A DNA stretch of 64,000 nucleotides from GCA-2733415 sp965178635 (GCA_965178635.1 CBCXVT010000034.1:88228-152227), one strand, 5' to 3'; positions 45,405 to 54,870 are shown, numbered from the stretch's first letter. Program-made: numbers and translations. The notes: a model not told the origin generated them from the letters alone.

Positions 45405-46949
45405 ATGATTGAAACAAACTATTTAGTAATCGGTTCTGGAGTTGCAGGATTAACTTTTGCAGTAAAAATTGCTGAAAAATTTTCAGATAGAACTGTAACA
45501 GTTATCACAAAAGCAAATGAAGATGAATCTAACACCAAATATGCGCAAGGTGGTGTTGCTGTAGTTTTAGATCATGAAGAAGATTCATTTCAGAACCACA
45601 TTAAAGATACTTTAATTGCTGGTGATGGTTTATGTGATAAATCTGTAGTAAATATGGTTATTAAAAACGGTCCACAGCGGTTTAAAGAACTGTTACAATG
45701 GGGAACTAATTTCGATATAAATACTGATGGAAATTTCGATTTAGGTATGGAAGGTGGTCACTCAGAATCTCGAGTGGTGCATCATAAAGATATTACAGGC
45801 TATGAAATTGAAAGAGCCTTACTACAAAGAGCTCATCAATTAAAAAATATAACCATATTAGACCATCATTTTGCGATTGACTTAATTACAGAGCATCATT
45901 TAGAAATTGATAACTCACAAATATCATGTTATGGCGCATACGTGCTTAATGAACATACCAATAAAGTACTTACTATAAAAGCAGAACACACTTTACTTGC
46001 TTCTGGAGGTATTGGTAGAGTTTACGGCCATACAACCAATCCTATTATCGCTACTGGTGATGGTATTGCCATGGCTTACAGAGCCAAAGCAGATATTACT
46101 GACATGGAGTTTATCCAATTTCACCCTACAGTATTATACACTTTTGAAGGCGGATCATCTTTTTTAATTTCAGAGGCAGTAAGAGGTTTCGGTGCTTATT
46201 TAAGAGATGAAAATGGCATACGATTTATGCTAAATTATGATTCAAGAGCAGAATTGACATCAAGAGATATTGTATCTCAGAGCATTGATATTGAGTTAAA
46301 AAAGACTGGCGCTACTAATGTTTATTTAGACTGTACTCATCTTGACATTGAAAAGTTTAAATGCCACTTCCCTACAATTTATGAAAAATGCTTGAGTTTA
46401 AATATCAATATTGCTACTGATTGGATTCCTGTGGTTCCTGCCTCACATTATGTATGTGGTGGAATTATAGTAAATAAAAAAGGACAGACATCTATACAAA
46501 ATTTATATGCGTGTGGTGAGTGCACTAGAACTGGCTTACACGGTGCAAACAGATTAGCATCAAATTCTTTATTAGAAGCTCTAGTTTATGCTGATAATAT
46601 ATATAAAACACTTACTGAACAACACCAATTCAAGACATCTATTTCTATTCCTGAATGGAATTATACAAATGTAACTCAAGGTGAAATCAGTATTCAAAAG
46701 CATCTAATTGCATTGCAACACTTAATGAGGTCTTATGCTGGAATAACTAGAAATTATACACAATTAAATAATGCCTTAATTGAATTAGATAAGATTTATA
46801 TAGATATTGAATATTTATATAATACACATGCATTAACAACACCCCTATGTGAACTGCGAAATATGGTAAATGTTGCCTACTTAATTATACAACATTCTAT
46901 ACAACGTAAAAACAACAAAGGAGGGTATTACAATACAGATAATGTATAA
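45405..46949 (+). CDS. nadB: L-aspartate oxidase NadB
   Basis: 514 residues. FAD-binding motif VIGSGVAGLTFAVK (about 8-21), substrate region HHKDITGYEIERAL, GGIGRVYGHTTNP, EFIQFHPT, SEAVRGFGAYLRDENG in parts and ACGECTRTGLHGANRLASNS in parts. It oxidises aspartate to iminoaspartate, using oxygen or fumarate as acceptor, so it can work without oxygen. Operon with nadA. Confidence 0.95.
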   Translation: MIETNYLVIGSGVAGLTFAVKIAEKFSDRTVTVITKANEDESNTKYAQGGVAVVLDHEEDSFQNHIKDTLIAGDGLCDKSVVNMVIKNGPQRFKELLQWGTNFDINTDGNFDLGMEGGHSESRVVHHKDITGYEIERALLQRAHQLKNITILDHHFAIDLITEHHLEIDNSQISCYGAYVLNEHTNKVLTIKAEHTLLASGGIGRVYGHTTNPIIATGDGIAMAYRAKADITDMEFIQFHPTVLYTFEGGSSFLISEAVRGFGAYLRDENGIRFMLNYDSRAELTSRDIVSQSIDIELKKTGATNVYLDCTHLDIEKFKCHFPTIYEKCLSLNINIATDWIPVVPASHYVCGGIIVNKKGQTSIQNLYACGECTRTGLHGANRLASNSLLEALVYADNIYKTLTEQHQFKTSISIPEWNYTNVTQGEISIQKHLIALQHLMRSYAGITRNYTQLNNALIELDKIYIDIEYLYNTHALTTPLCELRNMVNVAYLIIQHSIQRKNNKGGYYNTDNV

Positions 46950-46983
46950 ATCTTCTAGTTGCTCTACATGCATAATATTTATA

Positions 46984-47026
46984 TGACATAAGTCATGATT
47001 TTATAGTGTTAAGTGATTGATATTTG
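46984..47026 (+). promoter_or_regulatory. Fnr-type box and promoter of the unknown 600-residue gene
   Basis: TGACATAAGTCA at 46984-46995. GATATTTG (47019-47026) ends 36.5 nt from the centre. Confidence 0.7.
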
Positions 47027-47091
47027 TAGGTATATAACTGATAAACAGCACTAATTTTTTATCCTAATCAACATAAACAATACCAAAACAA

Positions 47092-48894
47092 ATGAAAAAT
47101 CATTCATTTCACATCCCCGTAATGGGCATTGGTTTTACTATTGATACACCACTGAAAATTTCAAAATACGGAATGGATTCAGTAATATCATTAGTAGACG
47201 ATATGCTCTTAGAAAAGCTCCGAAAAATGTATTGTGGTAAATACGAAATTCCGTATCAAGAAATCTCAGATAAAATTGAAGATTTTAGAGCAAAAAGAAT
47301 TACATCATACCTAAATATGATTAATAATTTAGCGGAACAAAAATTTGAAGAATTCAAAAAACAAACTATTGAAACAAGTAACGGTATTAAACATTATTTA
47401 AATTTATTACCAGATAGTTCTCGTTTTAAAAAAGAATTCAAAAGCATTTCTAAAACCTATTTAAATACTGAAGATATTAAAAGCTGGTTTAAAGATAATT
47501 TATCAATTGGGAGTATTGATGTTAATATTATGACCAAGCTTGATAAAGAAAATTATCAAAATAAGGAGCAACTTCCAACTGAATTTAATGATGCTCATGC
47601 TGCACTAAGAGGTTATGCCAATAGCCAATTATCGTCCTCTATTGTTTTATCTGCTGGTATGAATCCACGCTTATACGCCTATATGGAACAATTTGACGAT
47701 TTTTATCCTGATGCAAATGGATACATCAAAAAGAAAATCATTTTAAAAGTTAGCGATTACAGATCTGCTTTAATTCAAGGAAAATTTCTTGCAAAAAAAG
47801 GCTTATGGGTTTCAGAATATAGAATTGAATCTGGATTAAATTGTGGTGGACATGCCTTTGCAACTGATGGGTATTTACTAGGACCTGTTTTAGCAGAATT
47901 TAAAGCCAATCGTAATGAACTCAACACTACTATTCAAAATTTATTCTTACAAACTTTAGAAAGTAAGCATAAACAATTACCAACAAATAACTTAGAGTTT
48001 AAAATTACTGCGCAAGGCGGTGTTGGTACTGCTGAAGAACATCAGTTTTTATTAGAGCATTATCAAGTAGATTCAGTTGGTTGGGGAAGTCCTTTTTTGT
48101 TAGTTCCAGAAGCAACTACGGTTGATGATAACACTTTAGAGAAGTTAATTACAGCTAAAGAAGAAGACATCTATTTAAGTGATATTTCGCCTTTAGGAGT
48201 ACCGTTCAATAATTTAAGAGGAAACACCAAAGATCAAGAGAAAGAATTGAACCTAAAAAAAGGGCGACCTGGAAGCTCATGCCCAAGGAAATTAGTATTA
48301 CTAAATAAAGAATTTAAAAACACTGGCTTGTGCACGGCCTCAAGAGAATATCAATTTTTAAAATTGAAAGAATTAGACGCAAAAGAATTGTCAACAGAAG
48401 CACATCAAAAGGAGTTTAATAAAATAACAGAAAAATCATGCACTTGTGTGGGGCTAGGAACCACTGCTTTAATAAAGCACAATATTGACACTAAATCTGA
48501 AGGTCAAGGAGTTTCGGCTTGCCCAGGTCCGAATTTGGCCTATTTTTCTAAAAAAATGAGTTTAATAGAAATGACCAATCATATCTACGGAAATTCGAAT
48601 GTTATTAGTAGAGATGACAGACCACATATGTTTATTAAAGAATTGAGTATTTATATTGATTATCTGAAAGGAAAAATTGATGAATCAAAACATTTTATGA
48701 CTCTTAAACAAGAAAAATATTTAACCAAATTTGCTCAAAATTTACATGCAGGTATTACATATTATCAAAACCTATTTGAAAATCAATTCTTTGCTTTTAA
48801 CAAAAAAAAGGATAATTTAATTACAGATCTACAACTACACCAAAATAATTTATACCAATTGGAGAGTATAATTATACAGCACAAGAATCAATAA
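47092..48894 (+). CDS. Uncharacterised 600-residue protein, possible Fe-S/TIM-barrel enzyme
   Basis: 600 residues, no signal or membrane segment. I do not recognise a named family with certainty. The start (IPVMGIGFTIDTPLKISKYG) and the segment AQGGVGTAEEHQFLLEHY with WGSPFLLVPEA resemble flavin-binding TIM-barrel enzymes such as nitronate monooxygenase-like proteins. Conserved-looking cysteines are grouped late: SSCPRK (C397), GLCTAS (C414), KSCTCVGLG (C450, C452) and SACPGPN (C477), which could hold an Fe-S cluster. It is a single-gene unit with an Fnr-type box and its own terminator, so it probably works under anaerobic or NO conditions. Confidence 0.7.
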   Translation: MKNHSFHIPVMGIGFTIDTPLKISKYGMDSVISLVDDMLLEKLRKMYCGKYEIPYQEISDKIEDFRAKRITSYLNMINNLAEQKFEEFKKQTIETSNGIKHYLNLLPDSSRFKKEFKSISKTYLNTEDIKSWFKDNLSIGSIDVNIMTKLDKENYQNKEQLPTEFNDAHAALRGYANSQLSSSIVLSAGMNPRLYAYMEQFDDFYPDANGYIKKKIILKVSDYRSALIQGKFLAKKGLWVSEYRIESGLNCGGHAFATDGYLLGPVLAEFKANRNELNTTIQNLFLQTLESKHKQLPTNNLEFKITAQGGVGTAEEHQFLLEHYQVDSVGWGSPFLLVPEATTVDDNTLEKLITAKEEDIYLSDISPLGVPFNNLRGNTKDQEKELNLKKGRPGSSCPRKLVLLNKEFKNTGLCTASREYQFLKLKELDAKELSTEAHQKEFNKITEKSCTCVGLGTTALIKHNIDTKSEGQGVSACPGPNLAYFSKKMSLIEMTNHIYGNSNVISRDDRPHMFIKELSIYIDYLKGKIDESKHFMTLKQEKYLTKFAQNLHAGITYYQNLFENQFFAFNKKKDNLITDLQLHQNNLYQLESIIIQHKNQ

Positions 48895-48901
48895 ACAACG
48901 C

Positions 48902-48934
48902 AAAAAAAGCTCATCATTTTGATGAGCTTTTTTT
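48902..48934. terminator. Bidirectional terminator
   Basis: Perfect 15-bp stem AAAAAAAGCTCATCA / TGATGAGCTTTTTTT with a 3-nt loop, between the 600-residue gene and the convergent SCO gene. Confidence 0.92.
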
Positions 48935-48954
48935 ATAAACAAGTAGTCTATATG

Positions 48955-49662
48955 CTATTTTGACACATGAATAATTTTAGAAACTGTTTCTGCATTGTCA
49001 ACTCCTAAACCTTCTTGTTGATGCATTAACTCTCCCTCTGAATTAAAAACACTTATTATATTTGAGTGGGAAAAATCTATTGGAGAAATCTCTTTATATT
49101 TTACTGCCAATACATTAGCAAACTCACGCACGCCATTTACACTACCTTGCAAAAATGTCCATTGTTCACCATCCATTTTATTCTCAATTGCAAAGTGTTT
49201 TAAATGTTCTGGAGTATCTGTTTCTGGATCAATACTTACTAATACAAATTGCACATTTTTAAGGTTTTCCTTTGGTATTTGACGTTCAATGTTTCTCATA
49301 TCAGCTACCAACCTAGGGCATGCAGCTTTACAGCTTGTATATATCATGACCATTACTAAAGTTTTTCCTTTCAATTCTTTCAATTGAATAGAGTTCCCTT
49401 CTTCAGTTGCCCATGATGTAGTTAAGTTAAATATTGAGGTTTCAGATATTTCGTTTGATTTATTTTTCACTTCAACGTCAAGAGCTTCCAAATCCATTTT
49501 ACATACCGAACAACTACCCGATTCTTTAAATGTTTTTTCGCCTTCACATTTCATTGGACATTGATAAAACACATCATTGGTGGAGTCTGATTTTTTTGAA
49601 TTACAAGATGTAACAGTTAAAAGGGCAATAAAAACTGGTAGTAGTAACTTATAAATTTTCAT
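48955..49662 (-). CDS. SCO1/SenC-type copper chaperone lipoprotein with heavy-metal-binding module
   Basis: 235 residues from MKIYKLLLPV; an earlier in-frame ATG overlaps the upstream gene. Lipobox LLTVTSC. A short metal-binding module YQCPMKCEGEK...CSVCKMDLE comes first, then the Sco thioredoxin fold with the CxxxC copper site TSCKAACPRL (about 115-125) and the His in SHSNIISVF. Sco proteins deliver Cu to CuA or other sites; here NirK, Nos (elsewhere) or the cbb3 system are candidates. Same operon as the SUMF1-like gene. Confidence 0.88.
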   Translation of the reverse strand: MKIYKLLLPVFIALLTVTSCNSKKSDSTNDVFYQCPMKCEGEKTFKESGSCSVCKMDLEALDVEVKNKSNEISETSIFNLTTSWATEEGNSIQLKELKGKTLVMVMIYTSCKAACPRLVADMRNIERQIPKENLKNVQFVLVSIDPETDTPEHLKHFAIENKMDGEQWTFLQGSVNGVREFANVLAVKYKEISPIDFSHSNIISVFNSEGELMHQQEGLGVDNAETVSKIIHVSK

Positions 49663-49682
49663 AGAATTAATTTTATCAATTA

Positions 49683-50438
49683 TTATTTCACACATCTAAA
49701 ACCTAAATTTTGCATGGTATATTTAGCTTTTACGCTTCCTCTAATGGCATAGCGCATAAATGCCGCATAATTCATTAAATCTGTAGCACCAATTGCTCCA
49801 CTACCACAAAATAAATTACTATCATTATCAACATCTTTACGAGATTCCCCTGAAACTAATACCGAATTAAAATCTGATGTCCACTCCCATACTAAGCCAT
49901 GTAAATCGTAAATATTCCAATAATTTTTAAATGTTGAACCAATATCATTATTAAATGTTTTAGGTTTTTCATACCATGACAAAATGTATTCATTATATGT
50001 TGATATGGTTCGTGCATCAGGCTGTGTTTCATTTGCCATAGCAGCATATTCCCATTCATCTATGGTAGGCAAACGTTTTCCTTGACAATTACAATACTCA
50101 TTAGCAGCAAACCAAGACACATTAGTTACAGGTGCTTTTAATGATTGAGAAGCTCCAATTTGAGTATCTGATTGCCATTTATTAAGATAGCTTTTATCAG
50201 CAAATAATCGAATCACTTTTGAGCGTTTCCATTTGGGGTATTTTTTTACAAAATTTAAGTAATCTGCATTTGTAACTGGGTACACATCCATTTGAAAATC
50301 TTTAATAACCACTTTTAAGGAATCTCTACCATACAGGGGTATATAACTCCCTCCTTTAATAGCTGACATTTCAGATTGGCCATTAACAACTGTACACCAT
50401 AATAAGAGTATAAGTTGCTGCAAAATAGTACACTTCAT
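49683..50438 (-). CDS. SUMF1/formylglycine-generating-enzyme-like exported protein
   Basis: 251 residues with a signal peptide (about 1-20, ending VVNG/QSE). The fold is that of the FGE-sulfatase domain: MDVYPVTNADYLNF, APVTNVSWFAANEYC, GKRLPTIDEWEYAA, LHGLVWEWTSDF and the C-terminal RGSVKAKYTMQNLGFRC. The proteins of this group next to denitrification genes lack a sulfatase partner, and their role is unknown. It is first in an Fnr-controlled operon with the SCO gene, so a role in periplasmic copper enzymes is likely. Confidence 0.85.
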   Translation of the reverse strand: MKCTILQQLILLLWCTVVNGQSEMSAIKGGSYIPLYGRDSLKVVIKDFQMDVYPVTNADYLNFVKKYPKWKRSKVIRLFADKSYLNKWQSDTQIGASQSLKAPVTNVSWFAANEYCNCQGKRLPTIDEWEYAAMANETQPDARTISTYNEYILSWYEKPKTFNNDIGSTFKNYWNIYDLHGLVWEWTSDFNSVLVSGESRKDVDNDSNLFCGSGAIGATDLMNYAAFMRYAIRGSVKAKYTMQNLGFRCVK

Positions 50439-50468
50439 AATTAAGTATATATTGTTCCTAATTAACTA

Positions 50469-50511
50469 TAAAGGTACAGTAAAATCCCCCTTTCAATTAT
50501 GATATATGTCA
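50469..50511 (-). promoter_or_regulatory. Fnr-type box and promoter of the SUMF1-SCO operon
   Basis: TGATATATGTCA at 50500-50511. Minus-strand -7 element TACCTTTA (50476-50469) ends 36.5 nt from the centre. Confidence 0.75.
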
Positions 50512-50532
50512 TAACTAAAAAGGGGGTTAAAA

Positions 50533-50802
50533 TTAATCTTCATCAAATTCTATAGTTGATTCATTACCATCAACTTCAAAATCATCATCAATAAACTCTT
50601 GTAGCGCTATATTTAGCTTTACACCTACTTTCACTAAATAAATAGTATCTTCAGTACGCACTTCTACAGCTTCTACTGTTTCATTCTTACTATTTTTAAA
50701 GGTCATCACATCAGTTGAATCAATACCTAAAGGGTAGTCTTCTACCAGTAAATTTAAGATGTTTGGTGTCAGTTTTTTATAATCTACAATTACTCGTTTC
50801 AT
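50533..50802 (-). CDS. Small acidic protein of unknown function
   Basis: 89 residues with an acidic C-terminus (FDED). No known domain can be named. A hypothetical protein of this size is common in Flavobacteriaceae. It lies 4 nt after the deoxyhypusine synthase-like gene on the same strand, so it probably ends the polyamine operon. Confidence 0.7.
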   Translation of the reverse strand: MKRVIVDYKKLTPNILNLLVEDYPLGIDSTDVMTFKNSKNETVEAVEVRTEDTIYLVKVGVKLNIALQEFIDDDFEVDGNESTIEFDED

Positions 50803-50806
50803 AATA

Positions 50807-51775
50807 TTACATTTTTAATAAGTATGCAAAAATTAATGGTGCTACTATTGTAGCGTCAGATTCTATCATATACTTAGGTGTATCAATATTTAATTTCCCC
50901 CAAGTTATTTTTTCATTAGGTACAGCTCCAGAATACGATCCGTAACTTGTTGTTGAATCACTAATTTGGCAGAAATAACTCCAAAACGGCGTATCTGTAC
51001 GTTCCATATCTTGATATAACATTGGAACAACACATATTGGAAAATCACCTGCTATGCCTCCACCTATTTGAAAAAAGCCAATACCATTATCAGAATTATC
51101 TGTATACCAATCTGCAAGGAACGTCATGTATTCAATTCCTGATTTCATTGTAGACGCTTTTAATTCTCCTTTCATGACATAAGAAGCAAAAATATTACCC
51201 ATTGTTGAGTCTTCCCAACCTGGACAGATAATTGGTAAGTTTTTTTCAGCTGCAGCATACATCCAAGAATCTTTAATATCTATTTCATAATATTGCTCTA
51301 AAACGCCAGACAATAACAGTTTGTACATGTATTCATGAGGGAGATAGCGTTCACCATTAGCCTCTGCTTCTTTCCAAATGGTTACAATATGCTCTTGAAT
51401 TCTTCTAAATGCTTCTTCTTCAGGAATACAAGTATCTGTCACACGGTTTAAGCCTTGCTCTAATAATTGCCACTCATCATTCGGAGTTAAATCTCTATAA
51501 TTTGGAACGCGTTTGTAATGTGAATGCGCTACCAAGTTCATAATATCTTCCTCTAAATTTGCTCCTGTACACGATACAATATGTACTTTATTTTGACGGA
51601 TCATTTCTGCAAAAATCTTTCCGATTTCCGCAGTACTCATTGCACCTGCTAAGGACACTAACATCTTAGAACCCTTATTCAATTGTGTATCATAACCTTT
51701 GGCTGCATCTACAACTGATGCTGCATTAAAGTGTAAAAAGTATTTTTCTATAAAATTTGTAATAGGTGTATTCAT
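50807..51775 (-). CDS. Deoxyhypusine synthase family protein
   Basis: 322 residues. NAD-site features (SCTGANLEED, QIGGGIAGDFP) and the catalytic Lys in ITWGKLNID (about residues 288-296), matching the WGK of eukaryotic DHS. Bacteria have no eIF5A, so bacterial members more likely act as homospermidine or spermidine-like synthases, or an unknown aminobutyl transfer. The clustering with arginine decarboxylase and agmatinase supports a polyamine role. Confidence 0.88.
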   Translation of the reverse strand: MNTPITNFIEKYFLHFNAASVVDAAKGYDTQLNKGSKMLVSLAGAMSTAEIGKIFAEMIRQNKVHIVSCTGANLEEDIMNLVAHSHYKRVPNYRDLTPNDEWQLLEQGLNRVTDTCIPEEEAFRRIQEHIVTIWKEAEANGERYLPHEYMYKLLLSGVLEQYYEIDIKDSWMYAAAEKNLPIICPGWEDSTMGNIFASYVMKGELKASTMKSGIEYMTFLADWYTDNSDNGIGFFQIGGGIAGDFPICVVPMLYQDMERTDTPFWSYFCQISDSTTSYGSYSGAVPNEKITWGKLNIDTPKYMIESDATIVAPLIFAYLLKM

Positions 51776-51781
51776 TGTTTT

Positions 51782-52561
51782 TTATATTAATTTTTCTACA
51801 ATCACTTGGATAACTTCAAATAGGATTAAAATGATTATAATCCATTCTAACATACTGCTATATTTATGCTGTAGAATATCTTTAAATAAGTCTAAATTTT
51901 CTTTTATAACGTTTAAATTATACTGTATTCCATTATGACGATTTACTATATCTAATTCATCTTTTATTTGATAATCTAATTTTGATAAACTTTCATTTGA
52001 CCAGGCTAAATCTGACGAATCGAAAATAAATAGGTTTTCCGCGATACTATTTTTTAGGTTCATCGTTTTACCTATAAAAATGCGCATGTGCTTTTTAGAT
52101 AGTTTTATATGTCCTGTTTCCTCTAATTGTTTCGCATATATCAAAGTGCTTTCATGTAAAGCTGCAGCTGAATTAAGATAATATTTTAATGCAACTGACT
52201 GTGCCAAATTCAACATGATAATATGTGCCGTATCAACTGACAATTCATGAATTTGGATTTTATCAAAATCTACTTCAATTGTATTACCAAAACTTATAGT
52301 GTAAGTTTCTGTAAGCAAACTATCTTCTCTAACATTATTGACCATTACTGAATTCAACACCTGTGATATTAGATCATCCTTACAATTTAAAAATACAATA
52401 CTTCCATAATCTTTCAAATAGATGTATGCTTCCTCAGCTACCTCATACAATAAAAAAGAATGCTCTCTTTTTAACAATTGGTGCTTAGAAGATAACCGAA
52501 AAGCCTTCAGATCAATTCGGTTACCTAAATGATATGCTATGACTTTAAAACTCTTCATCAT
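51782..52561 (-). CDS. RMD1/DUF155 family protein
   Basis: 259 residues. The central region (FIFDSSDLAWSNESLSKLD in parts, about 168-186) and the C-terminal membrane segment (about 238-255) match the RMD1/DUF155 family of unknown biochemical function. It overlaps the agmatinase gene by 17 nt, so it is co-transcribed with it. Role in this operon is not clear. Confidence 0.8.
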   Translation of the reverse strand: MMKSFKVIAYHLGNRIDLKAFRLSSKHQLLKREHSFLLYEVAEEAYIYLKDYGSIVFLNCKDDLISQVLNSVMVNNVREDSLLTETYTISFGNTIEVDFDKIQIHELSVDTAHIIMLNLAQSVALKYYLNSAAALHESTLIYAKQLEETGHIKLSKKHMRIFIGKTMNLKNSIAENLFIFDSSDLAWSNESLSKLDYQIKDELDIVNRHNGIQYNLNVIKENLDLFKDILQHKYSSMLEWIIIILILFEVIQVIVEKLI

Positions 52562-53480
52562 CAGTTCTAAACTTTGATATTTTACTGAATGTGTTTTCTA
52601 CTTCAAGCTCATCATTATCATTAATTTCATCATTAGATAAAAACTTATAGCTTAACATTTTATAATACAATTTAGCAGCTAAAAAATCTGATGATTTATC
52701 CTGTGTATTCGGGCACAACTCAACAATATCAAACCCTACAACATTTTTTGCTTCAAAAACTTTCTTTAAAAACTCTAAGGTTTCATACCAAAATAATCCC
52801 CCTGGTTCTGGTGTACCAGTGGAAGGCATTAAAGAAGGGTCAATGGCATCTAAATCAAATGTGATAAACACGTTACCAGTCAACTGATCAATAACATCTT
52901 CCATCCAATAATCATTTGTTGCCATATCATGAGCAAAAAACGTTTTATCAGGATGCATTACAGTTTTCTCAGAGATATCCATACTTCTGATACCAACTTG
53001 CACCAAATTTGTAGTTTGACTTGCTTCATACACTGCACAAGCATGATTACAAGATGAACCCTCATAGGTTTTTCTCAAATCGGCATGCGCATCAATATGT
53101 AAAACAGTTAGGTTATTAAAACACTCATTAAATGCTCTTATAGTACCAATTGAAATAGAGTGCTCACCACCAAATATTGTTACAAACTTATTTTTATTTA
53201 TATATTTTTTAGTGGTTTCATGAACTGCCTCTACCATAGCTTCTGGTGTAGCATTTTCAAGCACTGCATCTGCTAAATAAATACCATTTTTATAAACCTC
53301 AGAATCAGTTTCAATATCATATAACTCCATGTTTTCTGAAGCATTCAAAAAAGCCTCAGGGCCTTTATCTGCTCCTTTTTGCCATGTGCTTGTACCATCA
53401 TAAGGTACTGGGATTAATACTACTTTTGCAGTTTCTAATTTTGCGTATTGGTCAGGGATTCCTGCATAATTATTTTTCAT
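52545..53480 (-). CDS. speB: Agmatinase (ureohydrolase family)
   Basis: 311 residues. The two-Mn site residues are in GGEHSIS, HIDAHADLR and TFDLDAIDPSL, and GTPEPGGL is also a family motif. It splits agmatine into putrescine and urea in the cytoplasm. It overlaps the arginine decarboxylase gene by 11 nt and follows it in the operon, which supports agmatine as substrate. Confidence 0.92.
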   Translation of the reverse strand: MKNNYAGIPDQYAKLETAKVVLIPVPYDGTSTWQKGADKGPEAFLNASENMELYDIETDSEVYKNGIYLADAVLENATPEAMVEAVHETTKKYINKNKFVTIFGGEHSISIGTIRAFNECFNNLTVLHIDAHADLRKTYEGSSCNHACAVYEASQTTNLVQVGIRSMDISEKTVMHPDKTFFAHDMATNDYWMEDVIDQLTGNVFITFDLDAIDPSLMPSTGTPEPGGLFWYETLEFLKKVFEAKNVVGFDIVELCPNTQDKSSDFLAAKLYYKMLSYKFLSNDEINDNDELEVENTFSKISKFRTDDEEF

Positions 53481-54870
53481 AACCTAAAATCTTTAAAAAA
53501 TCGTTGTGTGTTTGTTTCTCTTTAAATACAGAAGTAGTCACTTGACCATCTTCATCTTTTTTAATTAAAATATGTTTTGGTTGCGGAATTAAACAGTGTT
53601 GCAGTCCGCCATAACCACCTATACTCTCTTGATAAGCTCCCGTGTTAAAAAAACCGATATACAAAGGTTTCTCCTTACGGTACTTAGGTAAATAAATAGC
53701 ATTGATATGTTGCTCAGAATTGTAATAATCATCACTATCACAAGTTAAACCTCCTAACAGTACACGTTCATAATTGTCTTCCCATCTGTTAATAGGTAGC
53801 ATTATAAAACGTCTGTTTATAGCCCAACTATCTGGTAACGTCGTAATAAATGAAGAGTCGATCATATTCCAGCTTTCTCTATCATTCTGTTTTTTCTGAT
53901 ACAATACTTTATAAATATTTGCACTTGTTTCTCCTACAGTAAAACTCCCAAACTCAGTAAAAATATGTGGTACTTCTACCTCTGCTTCATCACAAGCTTG
54001 TTTAATTTGATTGATGATTTCATCAATCATATATTCATAATCGTAATTAAAGCCAAGTGATGTTTTAATTGGGAACCCCCCACCGATATTTAAACTATCT
54101 AAAGACGGGCAAATACGTTTCAAATCAATGTATACCTTCAAACATTTGTTCAATTCATTCCAATAGTAAGCATTGTCTTTTATACCTGTATTGATAAAAA
54201 AGTGTAACATTTTTAAGTCTACTTTTTTATTGTTCTTAACTTCATTTCTATAAAAACTTAAAATATTTTTATAGCCTATTCCAAGCCTAGATGTGTAAAA
54301 CTCAAACTTTGGTTCTTCTTCTGAAGCAATACGAATCCCTATTTTAAATTTTCGTTTAGTTTGTTCAGTTAACAAATCAATTTCCTCATAGTTATCAATA
54401 ATAGGTATACAGTTTTTATACCCAGAATTGATCAACTTTGCAATGTTTGCTACATATTCATCACGTTTAAACCCATTACAGATGATGTAATTTTTAGTAT
54501 TAATACTTCCTGATTCAATTAAACTATCAATAATGTTTAAATCAAATGCAGATGACGTTTCTAAATGAATATCATTTAGAAGAGCCTCGTCTAAAATGTG
54601 TTTGAAATGTGAACTTTTTGTACAATAAGAATAATGGTATTTACCTTTATAATTATGCTTCTTCATTGCTGTGTTAAACCACTGTTTAGCCAATTGTATG
54701 TTCTCAGATACTTTTGGCAAATAGGTTAACTTTAATGGCGTACCATAAGTTTCTATTAATTCCATTAAATCAAGATCATGGAATTGTAACTGTTGTTGTT
54801 TATTTAGTGTGAATTCCTTTTGAGGAAAATCAAAAGTTTGATCTATTAAATCAATATATTTTGTATTCAT
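53470..54870 (-). CDS. speA: Arginine decarboxylase of the alanine-racemase fold
   Basis: 466 residues. PLP lysine in HYSYCTKSSHFKH (about 78-90), GGGFPIKTS, and the C-terminal GLTCDSDDYY with the active-site Cys. It is of the group IV decarboxylases found in Bacteroidota as arginine decarboxylase; diaminopimelate, lysine or ornithine decarboxylase are less likely because agmatinase is the next gene. It starts the polyamine operon. Confidence 0.88.
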   Translation of the reverse strand: MNTKYIDLIDQTFDFPQKEFTLNKQQQLQFHDLDLMELIETYGTPLKLTYLPKVSENIQLAKQWFNTAMKKHNYKGKYHYSYCTKSSHFKHILDEALLNDIHLETSSAFDLNIIDSLIESGSINTKNYIICNGFKRDEYVANIAKLINSGYKNCIPIIDNYEEIDLLTEQTKRKFKIGIRIASEEEPKFEFYTSRLGIGYKNILSFYRNEVKNNKKVDLKMLHFFINTGIKDNAYYWNELNKCLKVYIDLKRICPSLDSLNIGGGFPIKTSLGFNYDYEYMIDEIINQIKQACDEAEVEVPHIFTEFGSFTVGETSANIYKVLYQKKQNDRESWNMIDSSFITTLPDSWAINRRFIMLPINRWEDNYERVLLGGLTCDSDDYYNSEQHINAIYLPKYRKEKPLYIGFFNTGAYQESIGGYGGLQHCLIPQPKHILIKKDEDGQVTTSVFKEKQTHNDFLKILGYEK

